Source: AV80 sp035536995
GTDB taxonomy: Bacteria; Verrucomicrobiota; Verrucomicrobiia; Chthoniobacterales; UBA10450
Assembly: GCA_035536995.1 (NCBI GenBank)
Contig: DATLNB010000022.1
Span: 1-64,000 of the forward strand
Direction: 5' to 3'
DNA length: 64,000 bases
A program made the translations under genes and the position numbers. Of this stretch, positions 8,140 to 17,475 are shown piece by piece (within the stretch, counting starts at the first letter, position 1; each line of letters opens with the position of its first letter). Below the pieces are notes generated by a model. It had not been told where the DNA came from and made no database searches. It saw only the letters and a program-made list of their open reading frames with translations.

Positions 8140-10575
8140 ATGGGCATGCTTTTCCAGGATATTCGCTTCGGCGCACGGATGCTGTTTAAAAGCCCTGGCT
8201 TCACGGCCATCGCGGTTATTTCACTCGCGCTCGGCATCGGCGCGAACACCGCGATCTTCAGTGTGGTAAACGCCGCGCTGCTGAAAACGTTGCCGTACAG
8301 CGAGCCGAAAACGCTTGTTCTCGTGTGGAGCGAAGATAAGGCCGCCGGCAGCTCGCGCGGCCAGGTTTCGGCCACCGATGTTGCCGATTATCGCGCGCGC
8401 AATCACGTCTTCACCGAGATCAGCACCTACAGCGATTTCCGCCCGGTCCTGACCGGGGCCGGGGAGCCAGAGCGGATCTTCGGCGCCCAGGTCGGCGATG
8501 GTTTCTTTGACGTGATGCAAGTCAAGCCGCTGCTCGGTCGTTTCTTCACCTCGCAGGAACAAGTGGACGGCAACGACTACGTCACGGTCCTGACCTACGC
8601 ATTGTGGCAAAAGCGTTTCGCCGGCGATCCGAACATTGTCGGCAAGACCATCACCCTCAGCGCGCGGCCTTACACCGTCGTCGGCGTTCTCCCCGCGGAT
8701 TTTCATTCGTTGCCGCGCGGCTTGCTCCCGGCACCCGCCGAATTTTATCGGCCCGTGGCAGAGCAGCCCGACGAAAAAGACCGCGCCTCCCGGCATCTCC
8801 GCGCGATTGCGCGGCTCAAGCCCGGCGTAACACTCTCGCGCGCGCAGGCGGAGATGCAGCTGATAGCCCGGCAACTCCAGTCCGAGCACCCGGAGAGCGA
8901 CGCCAATATCGGTGTTCACCTTGTCAGTCTGCGCGATGACCTGGTTAATCCAGTGCGGCCGGCGCTCATCATGTTGCTTGGCGCCGTGGTCTTTCTGCTC
9001 CTGATCGCCTGCGCGAATGTGGGCAATCTCTTGCTCGCGCGTTCGATTGCGCGTTACCGCGAAGTGGCGATTCGCGCCGCCGTTGGCGCGAGCCGCGGGC
9101 GACTGGTTCGGCAGTTTATGACGGAAAGCATCCTGCTCGCCGCGGCGGGCGGCGCACTGGGCGTTCTCGCTGCGATATGGTGCACGAGCGCGATCGAAGC
9201 GCTTGGCTCGCGTCTCGTGCCGATGCTCGGCACGATAGAGATCGATGGCGGCGTTCTCACGTTCGCTTGTGTTCTTTCCGTGATAACCGGCGTGGGCTTC
9301 GGTTCGGCACCCGCATGGCGTGCGTCGCGGGTGAATCTCAACGAGACGCTTAACGAGGGCGGCCGGACTCCGGGCGCCGGAACAACTCGCAGCCCGCTTC
9401 GGAGCGCGCTGGTCATGACCGAAATCGCCCTCGCGATGGTGCTATTGATCGCGGCCGGTTTGCTGATCAAGAGCGTCGTCCGCCTCAACAGTGTGAATCC
9501 CGGCTTCAACCCGGAGCGCCTGGTTACGATGAACGTCTGGTTGCCCCGGGCGAAGTACGCCACAGCGGAACAGTGGAACGGTTTTTACGATCGGCTTGTG
9601 CAACGGCTCCAGGCCCTGCCCGCGGTTGAGGCGGCGGGCCTATCGAGTATCCTGCCGGCGGGAGACAACTTCGACCGGCGCACCATTGAAATCGAAGGGC
9701 GGCCGCGCCCGCCGAGCGAGCTCCCTGAGGTCGATAGCTATTTTGTCACTCCTGATTACGTCCGGGCCATGGCCATCCCGGTCGTGCGCGGACGCGCTCT
9801 CAGCCCGCAGGATACGGCCGATGCACCGCTCGCCGTCCTGATCAGCGAGTCGATGGCAAAGAAGTTTTGGCCTAACGAGGATGCCGTCGGCAAACGAGTG
9901 CGTTTCTATAATTCAGAGCCGGTCACTCAACGCCCCTGGCGCACCATCGTTGGCGTGGTCGCCGACGTGAAGCAGTACGGACTCGACACGTCCGGAGCGA
10001 CCGCCATCTACCTGCCGCAACTCCAGCAGCCGCAATCGACCCTCACGCTGGTCGTCCGCACCCGCACTGAGCCGTTCGCGATGATCGACACAGTTCGGCG
10101 AGAGATTCTCGCGATCGATCCGGAACAGGCAGTTTTCAACGTCGCCACGATGGAGGAAGTGCTGGCCGACTCTATCGCATTGCGCCGCATTTCGATGTTC
10201 CTGCTGGCCGGGTTTGCCGCGCTCGCGCTCTTGCTGGCGGCGATCGGAATTTACGGCGTCCTGGCCCAGGCCGTTCTCCAACGGACCCACGAAATCGGCA
10301 TTCGCATGGCTCTTGGCGCGCAGGCCCGGGACGTTCTCCGCCTGATCGTCGGTCAGGGCATGTCGCTGACAATCGGGGGCATCGTGGTGGGCCTGCTTAG
10401 CTCGGTCGCCCTCACTCGATTGCTCGCGAGCCTCCTTTTCGGGGTGGCAGCGACCGATGCCGCGACGTTTCTTTCGATCGCTGGATTACTCGTGGTGGTT
10501 TCATTTCTCGCCTGCTATCTGCCGGCTCGACGAGCCGCGCGGCTCGATCCGATCAAGGCGCTCGCCCGAACATGA
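8140..10575 (+). CDS. ADOP/MacB-like ABC transporter permease 4
   Basis: The called protein has 811 residues. The frame is open back to an ATG at 8083, but those extra codons lie inside the palindromic element and paralogs begin at MGMLFQDIRFGARML, so 8140 is chosen. A GAGGGAAC stretch just upstream could serve as ribosome binding site. The first FtsX core has the variant ACANVGNLLLARSIAR. The second has GIYGVLAQAVLQRTHEIGIRMALGAQ. The tail is RLDPIKALART. The gene ends with an ATGA overlap with the amidohydrolase gene, pointing to translational coupling. Confidence 0.93.
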   Translation: MGMLFQDIRFGARMLFKSPGFTAIAVISLALGIGANTAIFSVVNAALLKTLPYSEPKTLVLVWSEDKAAGSSRGQVSATDVADYRARNHVFTEISTYSDFRPVLTGAGEPERIFGAQVGDGFFDVMQVKPLLGRFFTSQEQVDGNDYVTVLTYALWQKRFAGDPNIVGKTITLSARPYTVVGVLPADFHSLPRGLLPAPAEFYRPVAEQPDEKDRASRHLRAIARLKPGVTLSRAQAEMQLIARQLQSEHPESDANIGVHLVSLRDDLVNPVRPALIMLLGAVVFLLLIACANVGNLLLARSIARYREVAIRAAVGASRGRLVRQFMTESILLAAAGGALGVLAAIWCTSAIEALGSRLVPMLGTIEIDGGVLTFACVLSVITGVGFGSAPAWRASRVNLNETLNEGGRTPGAGTTRSPLRSALVMTEIALAMVLLIAAGLLIKSVVRLNSVNPGFNPERLVTMNVWLPRAKYATAEQWNGFYDRLVQRLQALPAVEAAGLSSILPAGDNFDRRTIEIEGRPRPPSELPEVDSYFVTPDYVRAMAIPVVRGRALSPQDTADAPLAVLISESMAKKFWPNEDAVGKRVRFYNSEPVTQRPWRTIVGVVADVKQYGLDTSGATAIYLPQLQQPQSTLTLVVRTRTEPFAMIDTVRREILAIDPEQAVFNVATMEEVLADSIALRRISMFLLAGFAALALLLAAIGIYGVLAQAVLQRTHEIGIRMALGAQARDVLRLIVGQGMSLTIGGIVVGLLSSVALTRLLASLLFGVAATDAATFLSIAGLLVVVSFLACYLPARRAARLDPIKALART

Positions 10576-11771
10576 AAACGTGCCCCAGCAAAACCAGGGA
10601 GCGGCGCTTTCCAAACCGCCGTCTTTTGTTTCCAACCCTGCTCACGCTCGCGCTCTGTGTGTTCGCCGCCCCCACGTTTGCTGATGATACCCGCACTCTC
10701 ACCGCGCGCTGGGTGCTCGATGTCGAACGCGGCGAACTGATCGAGAACGGCGTGATCGTCGTCACAGCCGACCGGATTGCGGCGGTCGGCAAGAAGGGTG
10801 AGATCGCGGCGAAGGGCGAGCAATTAGATTTGGGCGAAGCCACCCTGATGCCGGGGCTGATCGACGCCCACGTTCATTTGATGCTCGGCGGCAACGCGGA
10901 AGCGAATGCCAGGGCCACCCTCAAGGCGGGGTTTACCACCGTCCAGGACCTTGGCGCGCTGAACTACGCCAACATTAAAATCCGCAACTCAATTCGCGAC
11001 GGAAAGTTTCCGGGGCCGCGCGTTGTCAGTTCGGGGCCGTGGCTTGGCGTCTCAAAGGGTACCTGCGACTTCAAGGGCATCGGTGTGCAAGGCCCCGAGG
11101 CTTTTCGGGCGCGGGTAAAGGAGGACGTCGCTCAGGACGCCGATCTCATCAAAGTATGCGCTTCCGGCTGGCTGGCCGATGCCGCGGCGAAGCCGGACGG
11201 TTGCGAAATTTCAGACGAGGAACTGCGCGCGGCGATCGAGCAAGCGCACGACCTGAAACGCCGCGTCGCCGTCCACGCGATCAGCGAGCGGGCGATTACG
11301 GCCGCGGTCACTCACGGGGCCGACGTTATTGTTCACGGCGGGTTCACTTCGCAACCGACCGTGGCGCAGATGGCGAAGTATCGGGTTATCCAGATTCCCA
11401 CCCTTTTCTCGCTGAAAGGAAGTGCTCCGGCCGGCGTATATGAGAAACTGCAGGCGCACCTCAGCGCGGCCGTTCGTGAGGGACTGCCGATCGCGTTCGG
11501 CACTGACGCCGGCGTTATTCCTCACGGCGAAAACGCGAAAGAATTCGCTGAGCTAACCGCACTCGGGTTGAAGCCGCTCGAGGCGATCCGCACTGCAACC
11601 CTGGAGGCCGCGAAAGCTGTCGGTCTCGGTGGCCAGATCGGCACCCTGAAAGCCGGCGCGTTTGCCGACATCATAGCCGTGGAAGGCAATCCTTTGAACG
11701 ACCTGACTGCATTACAAAAAGTGAAATTCGTCATGAAGGCCGGCCGCCCCGTCGACCGAAACACCCTATGA
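10572..11771 (+). CDS. Exported metal-dependent amidohydrolase (imidazolonepropionase-like)
   Basis: This 399-residue amidohydrolase-superfamily protein has an N-terminal signal segment (residues about 17-38, ending near FADDT). The metal-site set is visible: H100 and H102 in DAHVHL, K194 in IKVCASG (candidate carbamylated lysine), H235 in VAVHAI, H255 in VIVHGG, and D312 in AFGTDAG. This set fits the Xaa-Pro-dipeptidase/imidazolonepropionase-like secreted group, which hydrolyses amide bonds in peptides or cyclic amides. The exact substrate cannot be told. It overlaps the permeases on both sides by 4 nt (ATGA), so it is an integral cistron of the array. That suggests its substrate or product is linked to what the permeases handle, which is inference. 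Confidence 0.88.
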   Translation: MKTCPSKTRERRFPNRRLLFPTLLTLALCVFAAPTFADDTRTLTARWVLDVERGELIENGVIVVTADRIAAVGKKGEIAAKGEQLDLGEATLMPGLIDAHVHLMLGGNAEANARATLKAGFTTVQDLGALNYANIKIRNSIRDGKFPGPRVVSSGPWLGVSKGTCDFKGIGVQGPEAFRARVKEDVAQDADLIKVCASGWLADAAAKPDGCEISDEELRAAIEQAHDLKRRVAVHAISERAITAAVTHGADVIVHGGFTSQPTVAQMAKYRVIQIPTLFSLKGSAPAGVYEKLQAHLSAAVREGLPIAFGTDAGVIPHGENAKEFAELTALGLKPLEAIRTATLEAAKAVGLGGQIGTLKAGAFADIIAVEGNPLNDLTALQKVKFVMKAGRPVDRNTL

Positions 11772-14182
11772 ATACACTCCTGCAAGACATTCGTTACGGC
11801 GTCCGCATGCTCCTAAAGTACCGGGGTTTCACGGCCGTGGCCGTGATTGCGCTGGGTCTCGGCATCGGCGCGAACACCGCCATTTTCAGTCTCGTCAATG
11901 GCGTTCTCCTCCGCCCGCTTCCGTTTCCCGACGCCGAACGAATCATTTACTTCGAAGGCAAAAATCCGGGACAAGGCATAACCGACAGCAACATCTCCTT
12001 TCTCGACTTCACCGATTGGACGCAACAGTCGGATCTCTTCGCGAACACCGCGGCGTTCTGGACGGGCAACGCCAACCTTGGTGCCGAGGGGGCGGAACCG
12101 GAGCGCGTGCCACGCGTAGGCGTGACCCCGGGGTTCTTCTCTGTGCTTGGTGTCCAGCCGATGCTGGGGAGGACGTTCGTTCCGGAAGACGATAAACCCG
12201 GCACAATCAGCGTCGCGATCATCAGCCACGGTTTGTGGAAGCGCCGGTTTGGCTCCGACCCCGCGATTACGGGCAAAGAGGTCCAGATCAGCTCGCGACC
12301 CATCACCGTCATCGGGGTGATGCCGCCCGGATTTGAGTTTCCGGAACAAACTCAAATTTGGGTGACGAGCGCGGTGAGTGTCGCCGAAGAACCGCGGGAT
12401 AACCGCTCGTGGTCCGCGATTGCACGGTTGAATCCAGACGTCGATCTAGCGCAGGCGCAGACCCGGATCAGCGGGGTGAACGCACGTCTCGCGAAGGAAT
12501 TTCACGAGACGAACAAAGGCTGGGACACGAATCTTTCCCCGCTCCACGAACGGTTGGTGCGCGAAGTGAAGCCGTCGCTGCTCGCGCTGCTCGGAGCGGT
12601 GGGCTTCGTTCTGCTGATCGCCTGTGCCAATGTCGCCAATCTTCTTCTCGCTCGCAGTGCGGCGCGGCAAAAGGAAATCGCGATTCGCGCCGCGATGGGC
12701 GCGAGCCGGAGCCGCGTTCTGCGGCAAATGCTAACCGAAAGCATTCTGCTTTCAGCAATCGGCGGGATCGCGGGACTTCTTCTCAGCGTCTGGCTGACCG
12801 ATCTCCTGATGGCAATCGTTCCCGAAGGTGCACCCCGGCTGGATCAGGTCGGGATCGATTATCGCGTCCTGACCTTCGCTCTCGGCGTGTCGGCGCTGAC
12901 CGGGATTCTTTTCGGAATTGTCCCGGCGCTCCAAGCTTCGAAATTGGACGTGACCACGGCGCTGAAGGAGGGCGGACGCAGCGGAGAAGGACATCGCCGA
13001 ACGAGCGCGCGCAGCCTGTTGTTGATTGGCGAAGTGGCTCTTTCGCTGATGCTGCTGGTCGGCGCCGGATTGCTGATTAAGAGCTTTCTTCGTCTCCAGG
13101 AGGTCCGGCCCGGCTTCAACGCGCACAATGTTTTGATCGCTTCCGTTTCATTACCGGGCGCGAAATACAAAGACCAGGGGTTCGTGGAATTCTTCCAGCG
13201 GTTGAAGGAACGGCTCGCGGCTTCCCCGGGCGTGCAGGCCGTCGGCGGTGCGATCAATTTGCCGCTTAATGCGAGCGGTTACGGGATCGGGCGCTCTTTC
13301 ATCCCGGAAGGCCGGCCCCTCACCGTGGACGAAGCAATCGACGCGAGCTATTCGCCGATCACCGGGGATTATTTTAAGGCCCTCCAGATTCCGCTCCTGG
13401 CCGGACGCACCTTCGAGCTACGCGATAATGCCGAGGCGCCGAAAGTCGTCGTCATCAACGAATCCGCGGCGAAACGTCATTTCGGTTCGCCGGCAGCGGC
13501 GATCGGCAAACGCCTCACCATTTGGCGCGACGAAAAGTTCCCGCGCGAGATCGTTGGGGTGGTGGGCGACACGAAGACGAGCTCCCTCACCGGAGAGAGC
13601 GGTGCGCAAAACTATGTGCCGCACGCCCAGGACTCTCAGTGGAATTTCATGGCCCTGGTGATCCGAACCGCAGGCGACCCGGCCGCCTTCGCCACCACCA
13701 TGCGACGCGAAGTGCAGGCGCTGGACAAGGACCAGCCCGTTTACAATGTCCGGACGATGGATGATGTGGTCATGAACTCGTTAGGCACGCGGCGTGTCTC
13801 GATGCAGCTCTTTGCGGTCTTCGCCTGCGCGGCCCTGCTTCTCGCGGCCATTGGTATTTACGGAGTGATGGCCTACTCGGTTACTCAGCGGACCCAGGAA
13901 ATCGGCCTTCGGATGGCGCTCGGCGCCCAAAAATCAGACGTGCTCACCCTGGTGATCCGGCAGGGGATGACGCTAAGTTTGATTGGCGTCGCCGTAGGTC
14001 TGGCTGGGGCCTTCGCGCTGACGCGTGTCATTGGCAACCTGCTTTTCGGCGTGACCGCGACCGACCCTGCCACCTTCGTGGCAATTCCATTTATCCTCCT
14101 GTTCGTCGCCCTGCTCGCCTGTTATCTGCCGGCGCGCCGGGCGGCCCGACTTGATCCCACCCGCGCCCTGGCGCAGAGCTAA
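11768..14182 (+). CDS. ADOP/MacB-like ABC transporter permease 5
   Basis: This 804-residue permease begins MNTLLQDIRYGVRMLLKYRGF, and its ATG overlaps the stop of the amidohydrolase gene by 4 nt. FtsX core 1 contains ACANVANLLLARSAAR and core 2 contains GIYGVMAYSVTQRTQEIGLRMALGAQ. The tail is RLDPTRALAQS. It is the permease directly upstream of the only ATPase gene (6 nt between stop and ATG), so it is the likeliest cognate partner of that ATPase. Confidence 0.95.
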   Translation: MNTLLQDIRYGVRMLLKYRGFTAVAVIALGLGIGANTAIFSLVNGVLLRPLPFPDAERIIYFEGKNPGQGITDSNISFLDFTDWTQQSDLFANTAAFWTGNANLGAEGAEPERVPRVGVTPGFFSVLGVQPMLGRTFVPEDDKPGTISVAIISHGLWKRRFGSDPAITGKEVQISSRPITVIGVMPPGFEFPEQTQIWVTSAVSVAEEPRDNRSWSAIARLNPDVDLAQAQTRISGVNARLAKEFHETNKGWDTNLSPLHERLVREVKPSLLALLGAVGFVLLIACANVANLLLARSAARQKEIAIRAAMGASRSRVLRQMLTESILLSAIGGIAGLLLSVWLTDLLMAIVPEGAPRLDQVGIDYRVLTFALGVSALTGILFGIVPALQASKLDVTTALKEGGRSGEGHRRTSARSLLLIGEVALSLMLLVGAGLLIKSFLRLQEVRPGFNAHNVLIASVSLPGAKYKDQGFVEFFQRLKERLAASPGVQAVGGAINLPLNASGYGIGRSFIPEGRPLTVDEAIDASYSPITGDYFKALQIPLLAGRTFELRDNAEAPKVVVINESAAKRHFGSPAAAIGKRLTIWRDEKFPREIVGVVGDTKTSSLTGESGAQNYVPHAQDSQWNFMALVIRTAGDPAAFATTMRREVQALDKDQPVYNVRTMDDVVMNSLGTRRVSMQLFAVFACAALLLAAIGIYGVMAYSVTQRTQEIGLRMALGAQKSDVLTLVIRQGMTLSLIGVAVGLAGAFALTRVIGNLLFGVTATDPATFVAIPFILLFVALLACYLPARRAARLDPTRALAQS

Positions 14183-14188
14183 CTCCTT

Positions 14189-14857
14189 ATGGCAATGATC
14201 ACACTCAAACATCTCGAGCGTTTTTATCCGCTCGCGAAAGGCAAATTCTTCTACGTCCTGCGCGATATCAACCTGGAGGTCAATGAGGGCGACTTCGTTT
14301 CCATCATGGGACCGTCGGGCGCCGGCAAGTCGTCGCTTCTCCACGTCCTCGGAATGCACGATCACGCCTGGAGCGGCGAATATTTCTTCGATGACGCGGG
14401 GGTCCATACCTTGAAGCCGAAGGAGCGCGCAGCGCTGCGGAACGAGAAAATCGGTTTCGTTTTCCAGGCCTACCATCTCCTCGACGACCTGACGGTTTAC
14501 GAGAATCTCGATATCCCGCTCTCCTATCGCCACGTGAACAAGGCCGGACGGGATTCCATCGTCTGCGACGCCCTCGACAAGTTCCACATCGTCGGAAAGA
14601 AAGACCTTTATCCGCGCCAGCTCTCGGGCGGCCAGCAACAGCTTGTCAGTATTGCACGGGCCATGATTGCGAACCCGAAGCTCATCCTCGCGGACGAGCC
14701 GACCGGCAATCTCCATTCCGACCAGGGCAAGGAGATCATGGAGATGTTCAAGAGCCTGAACGAGCAGGGGACCACGATCATTCAGGTGACGCACTCCGAT
14801 GTAAATGCCGCCTATGGCAACCGGATCATCCAGCTCCGCGATGGATTCATTGTCTGA
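14189..14857 (+). CDS. ABC transporter ATP-binding protein (MacB/LolD class)
   Basis: This 222-residue ATPase subunit has Walker A GPSGAGKSS (41-49), the Q-loop glutamine Q93 in FVFQAYHLL, signature LSGGQQQ (145-151), Walker B LILADEPTGNL (165-175) and the H-loop histidine H202 in THSD. The family usually reads QQQRVAIARA after the signature; here it reads QQQLVSIARA, so the arginine is replaced by leucine. It would power the type VII-like (MacB/Lol/Fts) mechanism for one or more of the eight neighbouring permeases, which have no nucleotide-binding domain of their own. It is the only ATPase gene in the block. A repeat-filled gap follows it. Confidence 0.95.
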   Translation: MAMITLKHLERFYPLAKGKFFYVLRDINLEVNEGDFVSIMGPSGAGKSSLLHVLGMHDHAWSGEYFFDDAGVHTLKPKERAALRNEKIGFVFQAYHLLDDLTVYENLDIPLSYRHVNKAGRDSIVCDALDKFHIVGKKDLYPRQLSGGQQQLVSIARAMIANPKLILADEPTGNLHSDQGKEIMEMFKSLNEQGTTIIQVTHSDVNAAYGNRIIQLRDGFIV

Positions 14858-14982
14858 AAATGACGAAGCACGAATGACGAATGACGAATTAATGATGAAG
14901 CCCGAAGTTCCAAGGCCTCTTCTTTCGGCGGTTCGTCATTTGGTCATTCCTTCGTCATTGGTCATTGGTCATTCGTCATTTT
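14858..14982. repeat. Degenerate inverted repeat built from AATGACGA/TCGTCATT words
   Basis: The left part (about 14859-14902) repeats words such as AATGACGAA. The right part (about 14931-14982) repeats the complementary TCGTCATT and GGTCATT words. The 160-nt gap could therefore fold into a long imperfect hairpin between the ATPase gene and permease 6. Short reading frames through it are not convincing genes. The element could end or attenuate transcription in the middle of the array, which is inference. Confidence 0.7.
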
Positions 14983-15017
14983 CCCCCGCAACGCCCCACT
15001 AACCTACACACCCAATC

Positions 15018-17450
15018 ATGCTCACCGACCTCAAATACGCCTTCCGGATGCTGATCAAAGCTCCGGTCTTCGCCGTCATCGCAATCCTGACTCTCGCGCT
15101 CGGGATAGGCGCGAACAGCGCCATCTTCAGCGTGATCGATACGGTGCTCTTGCGACCATTGCCGTTCAAGAATCCCGACGAAATCGTCAATGTCTGGGGG
15201 CGCTACCCGACCGACAACGGCAAAGTGCGCGGTAACGTCCACTCGTTTCCCGATTACCTGGATATGCGCGACCAAAGCCAGAGCTTCGTCGCGATGGCAT
15301 CTTATACTCGGACCGGTGGGACGTTGTCGCTTGCCGAAGATGCCAAGTCTCTTGAAGGCCTCGCCATCACGCCCGAGGTGTTCGATGTCCTGGGCGTCCA
15401 GCCGTTGCTGGGCCGGGCATTTACCAAGGAGGACGCAAAGAACGAGGCCGACCGAGTCGTTGTCCTGACTTATCCGCTGTGGAAAAGCGCGTTCGCGAGC
15501 GACCCGAAGATCGTCGGCCAGCAGATCACAATCTCGGCGCGTCCGCATACAGTCGTGGGCGTCATGCCTCCGGGCTGGAAATTCCCGATCGAGGACGAGC
15601 ACATCGATTATGCCCTGCCGCTGGAGTATCTCGGACAGCAATTCCTGACTAATCGCGGGTCCCACTTTCTTACGGTCGTGGGGCGATTGAAGCCGGGCGT
15701 CGCGCCCCAGACGGCAGAGGCTGAGCTGACCTCGATCGCGAGCCGGCTCTCGAAGCAATATCCGGACACGAACCTGAACTTCATCGGTACCGCGGTCGTA
15801 AAGCTGCACACGGATGTGGTCGGCGACGTTCGTCCCGCGTTGTTGGTCCTGCTCGGCGCGGTTGGCCTGGTCCTGCTCATTGCTTGCGCGAATGTGGCGA
15901 ACCTTCTCCTCGCTCGCGCGGCTTCGCGCAGTCGAGAAATTGCGATTCGGACAGCGCTGGGTGCCAGTCGCGCGCTGGTTATTCGGCAACTGCTTTGCGA
16001 AAGCCTGCTCCTCGCGGTCCTCGGCGGGTGCGCCGGTTTGCTGCTGGCGTGGTGGGGAGTCGATCTGCTCAGCGCGGCCGGTCCGCAAGGACTGCCCCAC
16101 CTGGGCCATATCAAGGTGAACACGACCGTCTGTCTCTTCACCTTCGTCCTCGCGATTGGCAGCACCTTGCTCTTCGGCCTCATCCCGGCGCTGCAGGTCT
16201 CGCGGCCGGCCGTAAACGAGTCGCTCCAGCAAGGAGCGAAAGGGTCGACGGGTGGCCTGCATACGAATCGACTCCGGGCGTTCCTGGTCGTCTCGCAGGT
16301 TTCCCTGTCGCTGCTTTTGCTGGCGGGCGCCGGGTTGCTGATTAAGAGCTTCTACAATCTCCGTGCGACGAATCCGGGCTTCGACCCGGTGCGGGTCATG
16401 ACCCTATCGATCACGCTGCCGCGGATTCGTTATCCCGAGGTCGATCAACAAATCCGCACTTACGATCGGATCATGGAGAAGCTCGCCACGATTCCCGGCG
16501 TGGAAGCCGCGGGGGGCGTCAATCCATTGCCGCTGGGTCAGAACCAACGTTCCTCTTCCTTCATGCCGAGCGGCGCTGCGCCGTTGCCGCGCGGCAATCA
16601 TCCCGGAGCAAGCTACCTCCTGGTGAAGCCCGATTACTTCAAGACGATGAAAATCCCGGTGCTCCAGGGGCGGGACTTTACTCGCGCGGACACGAAGGAT
16701 TCACCGCTCGTGATCATGATCAACGAGGCCTTCGCCCAAAAGCATTTCGCCGGGAAGAACCCGATCGGCCAGCAGGTGATGATCGATCAGCCCGAAAACA
16801 AATTTAACACTCATGAGGTGGTCGGGGTCGTGGGCAACACTCGGCACGACTCCCTGGCCGAGCCGCAAGGCCCGGAAATGTATGTGCCGTTCGCGCAGGA
16901 CCCAGGACGGAGCCTCGACGTCGTGTTGCGCGTCAGCTCGACAAATCTGGTCGGCCTGAACAGCGACGTGAAGCGCACCATCCGTGAAGTGGACAAGGAT
17001 TTGTACGTGCCGACGCTCGAGCCGATGACCGCGTTCGTGGCTACCCATCTCGCCCAGCCGCGCTTCAACATGATGTTGCTGGCCGTTTTCGCCGGAGTCG
17101 CCATGGTCCTGGCGGCGATCGGAATTTACGGCGTGATTGCTTACAGCGTGACCCAGCGGACACGAGAAATTGGAATCCGGATGGCGCTCGGCGCGCAGAA
17201 GACGCAAATGCTTGGAATGGTTTTGCGACAGAGCATGACCCTGGTGATTCTCGGGATCGCAATTGGCTTCATCGTCGCGCTCATTTCGACGCGGGTGCTC
17301 AAGTCACTTTTGTATGGGGTAGGAACGAACGATCTCTCGATCTATGCCCTGGTCATTCTGCTCCTGAGCCTGGCCGCGTTGCTGGCGAGTTACGTTCCCG
17401 CCCGGCGCGCCATGAAAGTCGATCCGATGGTGGCGCTCCGCTACGAGTAA
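15018..17450 (+). CDS. ADOP/MacB-like ABC transporter permease 6
   Basis: This 810-residue permease starts MLTDLKYAFRMLIKAPVF. The first FtsX core has ACANVANLLLARAASR and the second GIYGVIAYSVTQRTREIGIRMALGAQ. The tail KVDPMVALRYE is the same as in permease 8. The periplasmic segments include the usual LGVQPLLGRAFTKED and VVGVMPPGWKFP landmarks. It follows the repeat-rich gap and is separated by 25 nt from permease 7, so a second promoter in or after the repeat could drive genes 6-8. No clear promoter was found there. Confidence 0.95.
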   Translation: MLTDLKYAFRMLIKAPVFAVIAILTLALGIGANSAIFSVIDTVLLRPLPFKNPDEIVNVWGRYPTDNGKVRGNVHSFPDYLDMRDQSQSFVAMASYTRTGGTLSLAEDAKSLEGLAITPEVFDVLGVQPLLGRAFTKEDAKNEADRVVVLTYPLWKSAFASDPKIVGQQITISARPHTVVGVMPPGWKFPIEDEHIDYALPLEYLGQQFLTNRGSHFLTVVGRLKPGVAPQTAEAELTSIASRLSKQYPDTNLNFIGTAVVKLHTDVVGDVRPALLVLLGAVGLVLLIACANVANLLLARAASRSREIAIRTALGASRALVIRQLLCESLLLAVLGGCAGLLLAWWGVDLLSAAGPQGLPHLGHIKVNTTVCLFTFVLAIGSTLLFGLIPALQVSRPAVNESLQQGAKGSTGGLHTNRLRAFLVVSQVSLSLLLLAGAGLLIKSFYNLRATNPGFDPVRVMTLSITLPRIRYPEVDQQIRTYDRIMEKLATIPGVEAAGGVNPLPLGQNQRSSSFMPSGAAPLPRGNHPGASYLLVKPDYFKTMKIPVLQGRDFTRADTKDSPLVIMINEAFAQKHFAGKNPIGQQVMIDQPENKFNTHEVVGVVGNTRHDSLAEPQGPEMYVPFAQDPGRSLDVVLRVSSTNLVGLNSDVKRTIREVDKDLYVPTLEPMTAFVATHLAQPRFNMMLLAVFAGVAMVLAAIGIYGVIAYSVTQRTREIGIRMALGAQKTQMLGMVLRQSMTLVILGIAIGFIVALISTRVLKSLLYGVGTNDLSIYALVILLLSLAALLASYVPARRAMKVDPMVALRYE

Positions 17451-17475
17451 CGAATTCGCTGCCGCCAATTTTTCC

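Noticed and set aside
14805..15002. Small frame across the ATPase 3' end and the TCGTCATT repeat
   Set aside because: It is composed of repeat sequence and has no ribosome binding site or known pattern.
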